Shown: in pieces, positions 11,846-22,742 of the stretch
Position numbering within the stretch: position 1 is the first letter of the stretch
How the letters are laid out: every line of letters begins with the position of its first letter
Assembly (NCBI GenBank): GCA_016508695.1
Contig: VNKQ01000010.1
Location: 62,001-126,000, forward strand
Origin: Hyphodiscus hymeniophilus
Taxonomy: Eukaryota; Ascomycota; Leotiomycetes; Helotiales; Hyphodiscaceae
Direction: 5' to 3'
Length of the DNA stretch: 64,000 bases
Notes under the pieces: generated by a model
Databases searched by the model: none
Told to the model about the DNA's origin: nothing
Seen by the model: only the letters and a program-made list of their open reading frames with translations
Position numbers and translations under genes: made by a program

Positions 11846-12581
11846 TGTCGCAAGTAATCATGAGCGACAAGGCGCCGGAGCCGCAAGGTTCAAGAGCTCG
11901 TCAACAAGTTGCTGGTATCATGGAATGGGATCGCAGAATATGCCCTCAAGAAAAGGATATGAAAATTAATGGAAGAAGCAATATTTCAGAAAGCGAAAGG
12001 CCGTGGAATGCGAGGTTGCGAGATGCCCGTAGATCTTGGAGCTTGGGAAGGGAAAAGAGCTCAAGCGGTCTTACAGGGATATCGGGATGCGTTCGTCATG
12101 TGGGCAAGAGCTATCAGATGAAAGAAGATCCGTTTGAAATCACATATGATTACACCAATTTGCTCAATATACATCACTATCATGTTGGTCACATTAAAAT
12201 TAAATACAAGAAAGTGTACTTTTTCTTCTTTTTTTTACTGAAAATGTATTGATATGAATTTCTGAATTTATGACGCCTCCCTTTGCGCCCCTATCATTAT
12301 TCCTAATTCAAAGTCGAAAATTCATAGCCGCATGTACTCCAGATCTAGACGTGCGGCAGTAGGATACGCCCCTAGATAAATGCAATGCCTGCCTTCCAGT
12401 ACGCCGCCTGGAATTGCCAAGCGGCCAACGCTATGCTATGCAGTATGGACACATGGACAGAAAGGAAAGGTGAGGTGTTGTTGCTGTAAGATACGTCCCT
12501 CCCGATAACGCAATCGAGAGTCTCTCCAAGCTTAGGTAGGTGTTTGTGCACAAGGACCCGCAAACATCCTGTGGCATAAAT
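11846..12581. other. Intergenic region between the UBA/UIM gene and the CDC34-like gene
   Basis: This stretch holds the promoter of the UBA/UIM gene and the 3' flank of the E2 gene, both on the minus strand. It has a poly-pyrimidine run near 12221-12240. A plus-strand open frame at 11830-12252 overlaps the UBA gene start and has no recognisable content. Confidence 0.45.
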
Positions 12582-13268
12582 TCACTCTATCACCTCCTCG
12601 ACCTCACTCTCCTGCTCATCTCCGTCATCATCCTCCTCCATGTCCTCCCCAGAAGAATCACTGGCACCGAAGTCGTCCTCTTGATCAGAATCGGCCCAGA
12701 AGTCATCGTTGTCACCAATCTTAGCTGGTGGAGCAGTCTCGAGCGTGGTAGGGACCTCGTAGCCTGCCGGAATATCCTTCTTAGACGCCTCGACTGCTGC
12801 CTTAGCCTTCTCGTTGTATAGAGGTCGGAGATCACGGTACATGACACCGGCATCGACGTTGGCGGGAGAGGAAATTTCGGGATCATCGAGAAGAAGGAGG
12901 ACGGAGCGAAGAACGGACTCGACGCCTTGTAACGGGGACCAACGTTCACTAGCCAACTCGCCAGATTGCTCGTCATTGCCGGGTGCATGTAAGATGGAGA
13001 TGCAAAGTTTGCCGTCGGGGTAGATATTGGGATGATAGATTGGTCGAACGAACTTGAAGGTAGGGGGAGAGTAGGGGTATGTATCAGTGAAGGTCATCTC
13101 AGCCTTGAAATATCCACCATTAAAGACGCTCTCAGAGTTAACGACCATAAGACCAACATCCCATTTGAAGAGACCTTGTTGGGAGACCTCAATGTTGACC
13201 CAGTTCTCCTTCTCAAGAGCCTTGAGCTCGCTCATTAAGCGTTGCTTTGCAGCAGCGACGGTGGACAT
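12582..13268 (-). CDS. CDC34: Ubiquitin-conjugating enzyme E2, Cdc34/Ubc3 type
   Basis: This E2 enzyme takes ubiquitin from E1 and, in the Cdc34 class, works with SCF ligases to degrade cell-cycle regulators. It is one uninterrupted exon of 228 aa. The UBC fold spans residues about 5-165. HPN is at 79-81, and the active-site cysteine is Cys89 in DGKLCIS. The 12-13-residue acidic insertion after the active site (GNDEQSGELASERW), typical of Cdc34 and Ubc7, is present, followed by PLQGVESVLRSVLLLLDDPE. The C-terminus is a strongly acidic tail of about 50 residues, as in Cdc34. The start chosen is ATG at 13268 (MSTVAAAKQRL); the open frame continues upstream, but without an ATG or conserved sequence. 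A Ubc7/UBE2G-type assignment is less likely because of the acidic tail. Confidence 0.9.
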   Translation of the reverse strand: MSTVAAAKQRLMSELKALEKENWVNIEVSQQGLFKWDVGLMVVNSESVFNGGYFKAEMTFTDTYPYSPPTFKFVRPIYHPNIYPDGKLCISILHAPGNDEQSGELASERWSPLQGVESVLRSVLLLLDDPEISSPANVDAGVMYRDLRPLYNEKAKAAVEASKKDIPAGYEVPTTLETAPPAKIGDNDDFWADSDQEDDFGASDSSGEDMEEDDDGDEQESEVEEVIE

Positions 13269-14886
13269 GACAGCGGTTGTGATTGTGTATTGTGTCGAGG
13301 TTTGTTGCAGTTCGGCACGGCGACGGGTCGCGGACCGGTCGAGGATTGTTTGTCGTGTGCTGTTGCTGCTTTCGTCTTCAAGTGAAGTCGACGAGAATGA
13401 CTCGCGTGATGAGACTCGGGTCTGGAAGGTGAGACGCAAAGATTGTGGAGGATAAGGTGGTGGACGGTGGTACTCAGAAAGAGAGTGTGGTTTGAATGGA
13501 TTGTCGGCGGATCTCTAATCGATCTTGTTGTTGAATGGAAAGAAGATTGTCCAAGAAGGCGAGAGTTTACTCACATCTCTGTCGTGATTATAAAGTGGTC
13601 AGGTCTGGACGAGATGACGGATCGACAAGGCGAGCCTTGGTCGCCTCGGCCGGAAGAACCGTCCTCCGCCACTACTCGTAGTGACCGGGGTCTAGAAGCA
13701 GGGATATGATAAGCTTTACCATGGACCTTAATATGCACTTGGAAGGATGTTGTTCTTTCTAACCAAATTCTTATCGTGGAATGTTACAACGAGCGATTTG
13801 ATAAAGCAAGCTGATGGTCTCATCACGTGTCTCAAGGACAGCGTGTAGCAAGCCTCGACTTTGTTCTGTTCACTTTCCACTTTCCACTTTCCACTTTCCG
13901 CTGTACGCTTTACGCTTTACGCTTTACGATTTACGACCCTCCCGAATCCTCCCTATTTCCACACCATGCCCATCATCAGATCCCACCATTGTACCCTTCT
14001 TATCCTCTCTAGTTGCCTCCACTCTCGAATTTCGTTTCACTTTGGTCGCTGGAACGTAGCAGCATGGCGAAGCTTTTACGGTTAGGGCGACAAGGCTCTA
14101 CTTGCAAGTGTCTGCGTGAGCCAAAGGTAAGGCCTCGGAAAGTATTTGAAGTGGGAGACGATGACGAGCATAGCAGGCTTGAGGTGTATGTACTCAGGTG
14201 CTCTCATGAAATTCAAATAGGAATAAGAGCCCGGGGACAAGGAGCCTCTTCGTCCAAGATTCAAATCCAAAACATCAACCATCCAAGCCGTGATCGGTCT
14301 TCAGCCCCAGGCCCCTCATCTTCGTGCCCTGGTGAACATCGCCGAGTCTAACGTAAAGGCTTAAAAGGACTACTGTTTCCGTAGCTGCGAAATGATTCAA
14401 CTCATCAAGTAGAATATGCCTGTTTCTATCAAAGCTGAGTTGGAACCTAAACACTTTGCTTTGTATTATTGCAGGTGCAATAAACAAATGCTTCTTGAAA
14501 AAGTAAGTCTGTTGAGAGACGGCAGGAACGAAAATGTATTTTGCCTTGTTTTGTTTTGATAGACATAAAAAAGGGTGTAATCAAGTCTTGTGTGTGCACA
14601 GTGCATATAGGTGGTCTGCCAGGCTAAGTGGCGAGGGTCCATGATCCCAGTTACGCAAATACCTCCCACTCCTAAAAAGGGAAACAGCTTCTTTTCCATC
14701 TATATTCCTATGATTTGATTTCCTCTCCTCAAATCGTTCATTGCTGTAAGCTTCAATGATGACAACAGTCCGAATTAGGAAGGTGTAAGAAAACCCCACC
14801 TTAGGTTTTATATGGAATAAGGTGCGATTGGTCAATCGTAGCGCAAAACATGGCACTATTACAACCATTCCCACTCTTCTCCCCTC
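13269..14886. other. Divergent intergenic region, CDC34-like / proline iminopeptidase
   Basis: This 1.6-kb region has promoters at both ends and no supported gene. It contains a short run of tandem heptamers near 13871-13936. Several overlapping open frames between 13.8 and 14.9 kb are low in complexity or shadow each other and show no domain. Confidence 0.45.
13871..13936. repeat. Two adjacent short tandem repeats (CACTTTC and TTTACGC heptamers)
   Basis: Four copies of a CACTTTC-like heptamer (13871-13899) are followed by a run of TACGCTTTACG units (about 13902-13936). They lie about 950 bp upstream of the hydrolase start. They look like simple sequence expansion. Confidence 0.7.
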
Positions 14887-15891
14887 ATGGTCTTTAACTC
14901 TGCTTGTTCCAACTTCACAAAAATGACCATTCCAACCACTGAAGCCGAAGTCGACTTCGCTCCTCCAGGAGCAGGCAAGCCCTGCAAAACATGGTATACC
15001 ATCTTCGGAAACTTGAAGTCAGGAACTCGCCCTCTAGTCTGTCTCCACGGCGGGCCAGGAGTTCCCCATGACTACCTCCTGCCCATCAGAAACCTCTGGA
15101 CAACACATGGAATCCCAGTTATCATGTATGACCAACTCGGCTGTGGCAACTCCACCCACATCAAAGAGAAGCTGGGGGACGGCGGTTTCTGGACCGTGTC
15201 TCTCTTCCTCTCCGAGCTCGAGAATTTACTCTCCCAGCTTGGAATCCAAGATGATTATGATCTTCTCGGCCAGAGCTGGGGTGGAATGCTAGGCGCAGAA
15301 CATGCAATTCGGCAACCAAAAGGGCTTCACAAGCTTGTGATCGCCGATTCGCCAGCGAGTATGGTACTCTGGGTCGAAGCTGCCGACAAATTGAGAGAAG
15401 GTTTACCGAAAGATGTCCAGCAAACATTATTGAAGCACGAGAGGGATGGCACGACTGATAGCAAGGAATACGAGGTCGCGATGCATGTGTATTATGATCG
15501 TCATGTCTGCAGGGTCAAGCCGTGGCCTGAAGAATTCGAGAAAGCTAATCAGCTGTTGGAGGAGGACAATACAGTTTTTATGACTATGTGAGTGGTCTGC
15601 CAACAAAGAAGATCCACGAATGCTCATAGATATAGGAATGGACCTAGCGAATTCTTCGTGACGGGTACATTGAAGACTTGGTCAGTCATTGACGAGGTGC
15701 ACAAGATCATTGCGCCGACTCTGCTCATTAATGGCAAATACGATGAGGCTCAAGACTCTGTCATGGAACCTTTTTATAAGTCTATTAAAAATGTGAAGTG
15801 GGAGCACTTTCCGGAGTCGAGTCACTTGCCTCAACTTGAGGAGCCTGAAAGGTTTTTGGAAGTGGTTGGGAAATACTTAAAGTCGGAGTAA
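14887..15891 (+). CDS. Proline iminopeptidase-like alpha/beta hydrolase (peptidase S33)
   Basis: This is a serine hydrolase of the family that removes N-terminal proline or small residues from peptides. It has two exons, 14887-15587 and 15636-15891 (318 aa from the first ATG). A start at 14923 (MTIPTTEAEVDF) would give 306 aa and is equally plausible. The oxyanion motif HGGPG is at 54-58 and YDQLGCGNS at 81-89. The nucleophile is Ser130 in GQSWGG, the acid is in INGKYDEAQD, and the histidine is in ESSHLPQLEEPE near the C-terminus. The triad is therefore complete. No signal peptide is seen, so a cytosolic enzyme is likely. The true substrate is not evident from sequence; related enzymes also occur in secondary-metabolite clusters. 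Confidence 0.9.
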
Positions 15892-16548
15892 AACTGTAAA
15901 TGTAGTATATCGAGTAGCCAAGGCATTTATACGAAAGTTTCGTGCTGGTGGAGCGTAAATGGCTTCATTAGGATATCGAAAAGAAGTTAAGAGACAGATC
16001 AGAACTGCATCCCTCTTGCTTCCCAAAAATCGCAGGTGTACCGATACAGTGAGACTCTAGCAGTGGAAATGCAGTCCTTGTTTCTTTTTGGCACTCAACG
16101 TGCCGATGCTAAGATTGACGAGGAGTTTTGTGTGATGAGAGAAAGAAACTTTCCCGTCTCGCGGGGTTGGGAACTCAAGTCCAGGTCTACTCAAACCGAG
16201 CAGGAAGGCGGGTCAAAGAAGTTATAGGATAACGAATTGTTGCATCACAAGGGATCGACAAGATGTTTATGAAACAAGGGGATGATGGTAAGGATGATTT
16301 GATTTGCAATCCGATTTTATCATGTACTGTGCACAAGCCATCTTCGTAAAGAGTGAACTGGGAAAGCCTCCTTACTCTCCGTTATAAACCTATAAGCACG
16401 AAACCCCAAATGGTATCATTGTACAGTACAAGCAAACCCATAAGCTATGCTACCACGAACTCCAAAAGTGCTAATACTCCCACCAAAAGAAGGCCAGCCA
16501 TCAAATTAGATGCAAGGGCCAGGAACCTAAGCAAAGTCTCCAAAACTT
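15892..16548. other. Convergent intergenic region, iminopeptidase / Cut12
   Basis: This region of about 650 bp lies between convergent genes, with no supported coding content. The open frames at 16036-16227 and 16353-16712 show no domains; the latter overlaps the Cut12 end antisense. Confidence 0.45.
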
Positions 16549-18861
16549 TCAATTCCGAATGTTCTCCTTCTCAATGCCCATCCCCTGTGCTCTCTTCTTC
16601 TCCGCATTCTTTTGCTGCAGTCTCGCTTTGGCAGCTGCAGCCCTCTCAGGTGGGAGTGTGCTTTTGGTTCTTGAATTCTCCAAACTCGAAAGTCGGCTTG
16701 AAGCGTTGGTGAGGGTTGTGATGGATCTTTGGCGCGCGATTCCCGTGGAAGTATGAGTCCGTGTCATAGCTCGTTTTGGGGGACTGGATGGGATGATGAA
16801 CATTGAAGGTCGAGGACTTGGTAGACACGTCTTCTCGTGGAATGCACGACTAGGAGCTTGCGATGGATCAGATGGTCCTAGTGAAGGCAGATCCATGTCT
16901 GGAGCATCCAAGGACAGATTCGAGAGACGATGGGCGAGGGGCGTATATTGCATGGACGTCGATACTTGTTGTGGTGTTCTCTCAGGAACTGGGACGTTGG
17001 TGATCTCCGAGAGAGCTGAATGTGATGATCGAGGTCGAATCCCAGGAGATCCGAAAGAATGATCGGAAAGCGTGTTCTTAGTAGTGGCAAGAGTTGCCAA
17101 TGGTCGAATGACTCCGTGACTCAATACAGGTATCCGACTATCGCGAAGCGGTGAAATCTCATTGTTGTCGGCACCCATTCTGGCCAATTGCGTACCATCG
17201 GTGAAATTCGCCTTCGTTGGAAGCGCAACCCCTAGCAAATCCTCGGATTGAGTGTTGATCAGCCGCGTAATTTGTCTCTGATAATCCGAGATAATCTTGC
17301 CATGTTCGGCAGTCTTATTTTGGAGAGCTTGCTGGAGGTCTTTCGCAGCTGTCTCGGTACCTTTCCTCGTTACGAGCTCTTTCTTCAGTTCCACAATTTG
17401 ATCGTGACGTTTCGTTAAAATATGGTCGGCATCACGACGTTGCGACTTCAACGCTTCCTTGAGCGAGTCATAATCTCTCTGAAGGGCCTGCAAAGCTTCC
17501 TCCTTTCTTTGAAGGCGCTCTTGAGACGCTTGCCGACGCTTCTCCGATTTCTCAATTTCTCTCTCAAGTCGCAAGTCTGCTTGGAGCAATTCTTGACTTA
17601 GCCTGGAGTTCTCTTCTTGCAGCTTCTTGGTATTCTCTTCCGCCGCAGATAGACGCTTCTTTAGATCCCGGAGGTCATCCTGGATGACATCTTTTTCTTT
17701 GAGCTGATCTCTGGCCTTCTTGAGTTCTCGCTGAGTGTCGAGTAAAGCTTGTACCTTATGAGGTGATGTTTTACCGCTTCGCGTATCTGGGTCATCGTCT
17801 CCCTCCAGGGCCTCACGAAACTCTTCGACCTGGGCCCTATATTGGACTGCCATTGCAGTCTGCCGGGCTAATTCTTTGATAAGCATGGGTGATTTGTCTT
17901 CGTGACCATTCACTCCACTGGCTGCTATTTCCCCAGACAAATCGACTATTTTCTCCTCCATGTTTGCGACCCGCCTCTGCTCTTCCTTCAATTTTGCACG
18001 AAGATCAGCGGCCTCGGCATCTTTCTTCTTCGCATAGGATTTCGCGAGGATCTTGTATTTCGTAAGCTTTTTCATCTCAGCTCGTGCCTCGTCATGATAT
18101 TGTTCGAATTCAGACTTCCAATATTTTCCTGACTGGGAATGTGGTTCGTTCAAGTCCGTCGTCATATCACCGTCGACATGGTCTCCCATCATCAATTCTT
18201 GCATCATGTCCTGATTGCTCTTGCTCGGTCTCAGCTCTACTCGCCCTGTACTCGGATCCGTTTCATCGATCTTTGGGTTGGAATCTAGCATTGCTTGCGA
18301 GTCGAAGCCGCCACGGCTCTTGTCACCTCTAGGCTGTCTAGCCTTCTCTGCTCGAACACTCTCCAAAGCTCTGGTCAAACGAGTGGACTTCGAACTCTGA
18401 TTTGCTTTAACCTCGGTGGAGTTGTGGCGCTTTTTGATTGAACCCTTTGTTGAAGCATTTTCATTCGCGCTCTTCTCAGCCTTCTCGAGAATCTCATGCC
18501 CAAATGATACCGTTTTCCGTCGCGATGTTGCAGTACCCGGTGTCAATAAAATGCCTGGAGGTTTGGTCGGGGAGATATTCGTAGATTGCAAATCCTTCAT
18601 ACTCTTTCTGGGCATAGCTTCTTCTGCTTGTTCGGTCTTGTCAAACTCGAGGACGGTCTCATCATCTAAGGGTGCAGGTGTTCCAAATATCGCACTTTTG
18701 ATAGCTCGAGCCGCAAACACAGGCGCAGGTGTCTCTGGAGGCTCTATCTCCGTACTCTCATCTGAAGCCGTTAGTTGGTGAATCTGCAGTTATGGGAGCG
18801 ACTTATTGTAGCTACCTTCACGATTCCCCTCCGCAGTGCGCGCCATCCACCAATTGAACAT
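16549..18861 (-). CDS. cut12: Spindle pole body-associated protein Cut12
   Basis: Cut12 is a spindle-pole-body component that links Polo kinase activation and PP1 to mitotic commitment. The two exons are 18816-18861 and 16549-18761 (752 aa). The N-terminus MFNWWMARTAEGN and the segment PVFAARAIKSAIFGTP match the fungal family. A PP1-docking RVxF-type motif, KTVSF, is at residues 98-102 and follows a GILLTPGTA segment, as in characterised Cut12. A long coiled coil occupies about residues 230-510 (heptads rich in Glu, Lys, Leu and Gln). The C-terminal part is Ser/Pro-rich and ends with a basic stretch (AAAKARLQQKNAEKKRAQ). It is divergently paired with ORC2 through a 329-bp promoter. Confidence 0.88.
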
Positions 18862-19190
18862 CTTGCGTGCCCCAAGCTATGATATGCTAAATGTGCAAAG
18901 TGTGTGCCATCAACATTCATGAATGCTAGGGTCCTTAGTGAATTTTGGAAGCAACATCGAGGTTTAATCGCGTCGATATGAATGCTATCGCGTCTTTATT
19001 GATATTGAATCTGAAGTGACGACCCTTGCAAGCGGACGAGCCCGCATTTTAGCGTGATACCCAAGATCTGCGAGATCTTTAGAAACGCAGCGCGTGTTTA
19101 GGAGCGATATATTACAATTAGTTTGTATGAGGTGAGCGGATGCTACGACTGTGTGTAATTGGAGAATAACTGTACTCAGTCTTGTGCACA
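18862..19190. promoter_or_regulatory. Bidirectional promoter between Cut12 and ORC2
   Basis: This 329-bp region between divergent cell-cycle genes contains two identical ATCGCGTC octamers at 18967-18974 and 18987-18994, exactly 20 bp apart, and further CGCG-containing sequence near 19090. CGCG cores are typical of MBF/SBF-type G1/S elements, but no exact ACGCGT was seen, so regulation is only suggested. Confidence 0.5.
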
Positions 19191-21100
19191 ATGAAGCGAA
19201 AGAAGCAGTCCGAAGACTCCACGAATGGCCATAACGACGAGCCCACCTCGAAGAGAGCCCGTTCTGGAAAACTTTGGAATTTGGGCGCGGAAGCAGTGCT
19301 TGTGAACGAGGATGAGACTACTTTTCCCACGAGAGGAAACGACCAGCTGGACAATAACACAGAAGAAGAGGAACAGGAGGCTACGCCCTTTCAAGAATCA
19401 AGCTATGACAAGGACGAAGTTGATGAGGACGAGAGCGACAAGGTTGAACAGGCCACAGAACGATCTGCGGAGAGTGAAGCAGACGGAGTTCCTGCGAATG
19501 AACGCCAGAGGGAGAGAATTAATGGAGGTTTGACTAATAGCGCGAAGAAGACGGATGCCAATGGAACTACTCCTGTCAAGGGTCCGAGAGGCAAGAAGCT
19601 CTTCTCAACACCAAGCAAGACACGCCACACAACCGATGAGACCCCGAAACTCGAAAGGCATGTGAACCGATCAGCTAGGAGGAAGAGTACAAGGAACTTA
19701 ATTGAACGGATCGTGTTAGGGAATACGAGTGACAATGAAGAAGGCGAGGAAGACATCGAGGGGCATATTTATGGCTCTGGAGATGATGAAGAAGAAGAGG
19801 ATGAGGATGCTGCTCAAGAAGAGAGGGAGGCGAATGATGAAATACCGGTAGACGCTCCAGAGACACCTTCCAAAAAGCGTGGACGACGCAAAGGATCGAA
19901 GAACAAACAGCCATCTCCACCACCTACAGATCTCCCAGCACATGAGCTGTACTTTTCCCAGAACCGCGGTGGCCGATCCAAGACCTCCAACAACACTTTG
20001 AGTTCTTTGCAGCTACTCGATCACGAAGAATACTTCACGCTACTCCGCACGTTCGTGGATCCTCATACGAACGATGTAGAGTGGCTTCAGGAACTACATG
20101 CTGGCTCCTTCAACCAATGGCAGTTCGAGCTGAGCCAGAACTTCAACATTTGCCTATTCGGTTGGGGGTCGAAAAGATCTTTGCTCATGAGCTTCGCCGA
20201 GCACATTTATAATTCACAAATGGATCATTCTCAGAACAAAATCGTCGTCGTAAATGGCTATGTGCTGACTCTTACTATTCGAGATGTTTTGAATACAATA
20301 GCAGCAGCGCTAACTAATCCTGCCCCAAGGCTCGGTTCTCAACCCACAGATATGCTTGAAAATCTCCTCAGCGTACTCGGAGAGGACACTTCTCGGCATA
20401 TCACTGTTATCATTCACGCAATAGATCGAGCTCCTCTACGCAGACCTGCAACCCAAATCATTCTTTCGCGCCTCAGCTGTCACCCACAGATCCAGCTGGT
20501 TGCATCTGCAGATCACCCCTGGTTCCCACTTCTATGGGACAGTTCTCTTCGTTCTATGTATAACTTCTTATTTCACGACTGTACGACCTTTCAGCCTTAT
20601 TCTTCCGAAATCGATGTTGTGGAGGAAGTCCACGAACTGCTTGGCAGGAGTGGGAGGCGTGTTGGTGGAAAGGAAGGAGTGAGCTTTGTGCTCAAGAGCT
20701 TGCCCGAGAACGCAAAGAATCTGTTCAGGGTCTTGATTGGCGAGCAACTGGCAGCTATGGATGATAGTTCTGGAGCTGTATATGGAAAGGACGACGACGA
20801 CGACGATGATGAGGATGATGAGGCACAGACTGGCTCTAGGAGACATCAAGAGGGCGTTGAGTATCGAGTTCTGTATCAAAAGGCGGTCGAGGAATTCATC
20901 TGCAGTAATGAGATGAACTTTAGGACATTACTGAAAGAGTAAGCTGGTCCTTTCGCTGCAAACGATCAGTGCTGACATTTCCCAGGTTCCATGATCATCA
21001 AATGATACAGAGCCGCAAAGATGCTCTTGGAACAGAGATGCTATCTGTACCGTTTCGGAAGGAAGAATTGGAGATGATTTTGGAGGATATTGTATCATAA
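19191..21100 (+). CDS. ORC2: Origin recognition complex subunit 2
   Basis: ORC2 is a core subunit of the hexameric complex that binds replication origins and loads MCM. The two exons are 19191-20938 and 20986-21100 (620 aa). The first 240 residues are charged, with acidic tracts and basic AT-hook-like patches (KKRGRRKGSKNK), and are probably disordered. The conserved domain starts around HELYFSQNRGGRSKTSNNTL and includes FNICLFGWGSKRSLL, the AAA+-like fold of ORC2. An acidic insert (DDDDDDDEDDE) lies in the C-terminal third before the winged-helix region. The last exon encodes FHDHQMIQSRKDALGTEML and ends EDIVS. I chose ATG at 19191 because the in-frame codon upstream is not ATG. Confidence 0.95.
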
Positions 21101-22742
21101 CCAGAGGCATGGCACACGTCTGAAGCAAATGTCTGGGATTTGGGCATTTTCGCATGCATTAGCACAAACCAGACGCCGGATAGAGGAGCATACCTGTTGA
21201 ATATTGCACAGCCTCCATGACAGAAGGTTGAAAAGTATAACGCCTAAGCATTCTTCTTTGTCGTCCGAGTTGGCCTCGCATCCAGAATAGCTTCTAGGTT
21301 GATGATCAATGAGGTCGCTGCAAGGCTGGTTAACATTCCCTTGAATGGTCGTGTAAAAGCATCTATGATTGGCTGCGAAGATAGACGCTCGGCTACTTTC
21401 GGTTGAACCTCCCCTTCCATCACATTTCTACTTTCTTTGATTTCTTACCTTTATCATCTCCGTACCCGCGTGCTTTCAATGCGTGTATTTGAACCGCTAG
21501 TCTGGTTCCTTACTTATCCTAGGTATCTTCACACCTCGTTTGTGCTTTCAGAGGGGGTAGTCTGAGGTTAGTTAGCGACCCCTGCCCCTATTCCGGTATT
21601 CTTTGCAACGTCTATCGCTTTGTTCATTGCCGTTGTATCATTGTACTACATTGCTATAGGTCACCCCCGTGATATTTACTTTATCGAGGAACTACGGGCC
21701 GAACCGGTGAATGGAAGGAGCCGTTGTTGTCAACGGCTTCGAAGGTCGAAGTCCTCATCCTGGGCTATTGGTACTACCAATGCTGTCCCGCAAGCCAGTG
21801 CTGCGTACCAGTTACGGAGTTGGGTAGTCCATTCGTCAAGATAAAGGCTACGTGACATTGGTGGAATCATCTTCAAATTCTTGGGACAAAGTGCTGTGCC
21901 TCTAATTCGTTGATCCATACCAACAGATACCCTGTTGAATGCTTACCCCACTCAGTCTGTGCAAGGAATTGTAGTTCCATACCTCATGCATCGGGCTCGA
22001 TGTCCGAAATGAGTTCTTCATGAATCCTTTTGAAAGATCTGTCACTATCCTGACTTTGCGCGCATCAGGCGATTCGCTGCGTCTCGAGTGGTCATACTTC
22101 CAAGCTGTCCAGCCAAACCCAAACAGGTGACTGCTCACCTGGCTGGTCACTGGTCAGCGATGCGAGTGCAAATGTACGACCCTGGAACCGTGCGATCTAA
22201 CTCAATCCCACTAATATAAACCGTGTCTGACTATTGGCCCCCCAGTACGAGAAACGAGCCGTGAGCTTCGACCCCGCCAACTTGTATCAAATCCAACAGT
22301 TCGACCAAAGAACTTTGTATCATTGGCTGGTTTGCTTCTATCTCCTTAGAGTACAACTTGCAATCCGCACGTACAGGGCAAGACCAGATCCAACACGTCT
22401 CGCATTTTCAGTGTGGCATCTGACTGAGCTTACTATTGGTTCAATTGGCGGTGCCATGACTACTATTGGTCAAGAATACGACCCATCTAACCCATGTGTT
22501 GTCGGACAGATCCGCCGCCGCAGAGACAATCAAATGCCGAGCTAGGGGCTCTTTCACTGTGCTGCCCAGACCATACGAAGATGGATATGACAGCACCGAT
22601 ATAGGCAGCCAGGAATCCCGCTAAGTAGCGGTCGGTGATGCGGGGCCCAAAGGATTTAGAGCCATGAAGAAATATATCTATACCTCGAAAAGTCTTTACT
22701 TCGCACCTAGATTTTCCCGCACTTTGTCCTTTTATCATCGGC
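21101..22742. other. Intergenic region between ORC2 and the alpha/beta hydrolase
   Basis: This 1.6-kb region includes one short minus-strand frame, listed separately at 21244-21420. The rest has only open frames without domain or splice support. No repeats were recognised. Confidence 0.4.
21244..21420 (-). CDS. Small open reading frame, 58 aa, hypothetical
   Basis: ATG at 21420 opens a 58-aa frame ending in TAG at 21244-21246. The protein has an N-terminal polar part (MEGEVQPKVAERL), a central mixed hydrophobic stretch (GMLTSLAATSLIINLEAIL) that could be an amphipathic or membrane helix, and a basic tail (TRTTKKNA). This layout is seen in small mitochondrial or ER membrane subunits, but I do not recognise the family. 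An in-frame stop lies shortly upstream, so it is either a complete small gene or a last exon. It is convergent with ORC2, 143 bp away. It may be chance. Confidence 0.3.
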   Translation of the reverse strand: MEGEVQPKVAERLSSQPIIDAFTRPFKGMLTSLAATSLIINLEAILDARPTRTTKKNA

